Origin: Bacteroidales bacterium
GTDB lineage: Bacteria > Bacteroidota > Bacteroidia > Bacteroidales > Rikenellaceae
DNA length: 46,396 nt
Direction of reading: 5' to 3'
Assembly: GCA_949419965.1 (NCBI GenBank)
Contig: CASPAC010000012.1
Location: 1 to 46,396, forward strand
Shown here in pieces: positions 46,098-46,396 of this stretch. Within the stretch, counting starts at the first letter, position 1. Each line of letters begins with the position of its first letter. A program made the position numbers and the translations under genes. The notes under the pieces were generated by a model. The model saw nothing but the letters and a program-made list of their open reading frames with translations, had not been told where the DNA came from and ran no database searches.

Positions 46098-46396
46098 TCA
46101 TTTCCGGACAGCAGGCCCGCCCGCAGGGAAGGGCAACGCAATGTTGAGCCCGGGCCACAGCTCTATTAATCGGTGTAAACCAATACCATAACACCTTATT
46201 CGTGACCGTTTTTCGCAACTTCGGCATCGGTCACGAACAGGGTCTGTAAACCAAGTCTCCGGCACCTCGTCGATTTTGGATTCGGGATAAAGGAGCGTTC
46301 CGCCGACAGAGGCATAAGAGAGAATACCTTTGTCCCGATAGTTCTGCAAAGTGCGGCGGGAGATGTGCAACAAACGACAAACTTCAATGTTGTCCA
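46098..46396 (-). CDS. Helix-turn-helix (excisionase-like) protein, partial
   Basis: The frame enters from the right edge and shows NIEVCRLLHISRRTLQNYRDKGILSYASVGGTLLYPESKIDEV, a MerR/excisionase-type HTH_17 DNA-binding domain; the start lies outside the window. After this domain the sequence (ETWFTDPVRDRC..., about 55 residues to the stop at 46098) does not look like the short tail usual for the family. It could be a frameshift or a fused extra segment. Such small proteins are common in mobile or regulatory loci of Bacteroidota. A role in controlling the neighbouring recombinase is possible but unproven. Confidence 0.65.
   Translation of the reverse strand, partial: DNIEVCRLLHISRRTLQNYRDKGILSYASVGGTLLYPESKIDEVPETWFTDPVRDRCRSCEKRSRIRCYGIGLHRLIELWPGLNIALPFPAGGPAVRK

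Overview
The window looks like a chromosome segment from a high-GC gut Bacteroidota, most likely Alistipes or a relative (genus is inference). Signs are tandem SusC/SusD pairs, many lipoproteins, a Bacteroidota type V (Mfa/Fim) pilus operon, weak ribosome binding sites, and -7 boxes of the form TAnnTTTG in front of most transcription units. No rRNA, tRNA or CRISPR array was seen.

Positions 1-430 hold a 172-bp tandem repeat with terminator-like hairpins. Positions 437-32591 form one large beta-mannan/glucomannan utilisation region. A minus-strand clan GH-A lipoprotein (437-1921) faces a plus-strand operon (2156-8296): a GH5+GH26 two-domain mannanase, a GH130 mannosylglucose phosphorylase, a GPH/MFS sugar symporter and a cellobiose 2-epimerase. 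Together these make the mannobiose route: epimerise mannobiose to mannosylglucose, then phosphorolyse it to mannose 1-phosphate and glucose. A convergent minus-strand operon of about 17 kb (25702 down to 8385) encodes a surface lipoprotein, a GH26 lipoprotein, two SusC/SusD pairs, a DUF1735-type lipoprotein, a DUF5060+GH5-like enzyme and a GH2 beta-mannosidase-like enzyme. An AraC-type regulator (25902-26780) sits at its head. Divergent from the regulator is a plus-strand operon (27086-32591) with a type-B carboxylesterase, a GH30 enzyme and two more GH26 enzymes. Surface GH26/GH5 enzymes would cut mannan, SusC/D pairs import oligomers, periplasmic GH2/GH26/GH30/esterase trim them, and the cytoplasmic cassette finishes mannobiose.

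Positions 32670-35019 hold housekeeping-like genes: a YghZ-type aldo/keto reductase and a secreted carboxymuconolactone decarboxylase-cupin fusion. Between them is a degenerate gene remnant.

The most interesting part is 35457-46063. A tyrosine recombinase gene is followed by a perfect 23-bp inverted repeat (36762-36784 and 36926-36948) around a 141-bp segment. The segment carries a consensus-like promoter that, as sequenced, points away from the six-gene pilus operon (DUF3575 barrel, OmpA/DUF3868 protein, Mfa1-like stalk, Mfa2/FimB-like anchor, minor subunit, large tip protein with a FISUMP-like C-terminus). I infer an invertible-promoter phase switch captured in the OFF state. A diverged second copy of the repeat-plus-promoter cassette (36678-36737) lies just outside the segment and suggests a nested or multi-state switch. 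The right end (46098-46396) has the end of a minus-strand HTH protein that runs off the window.
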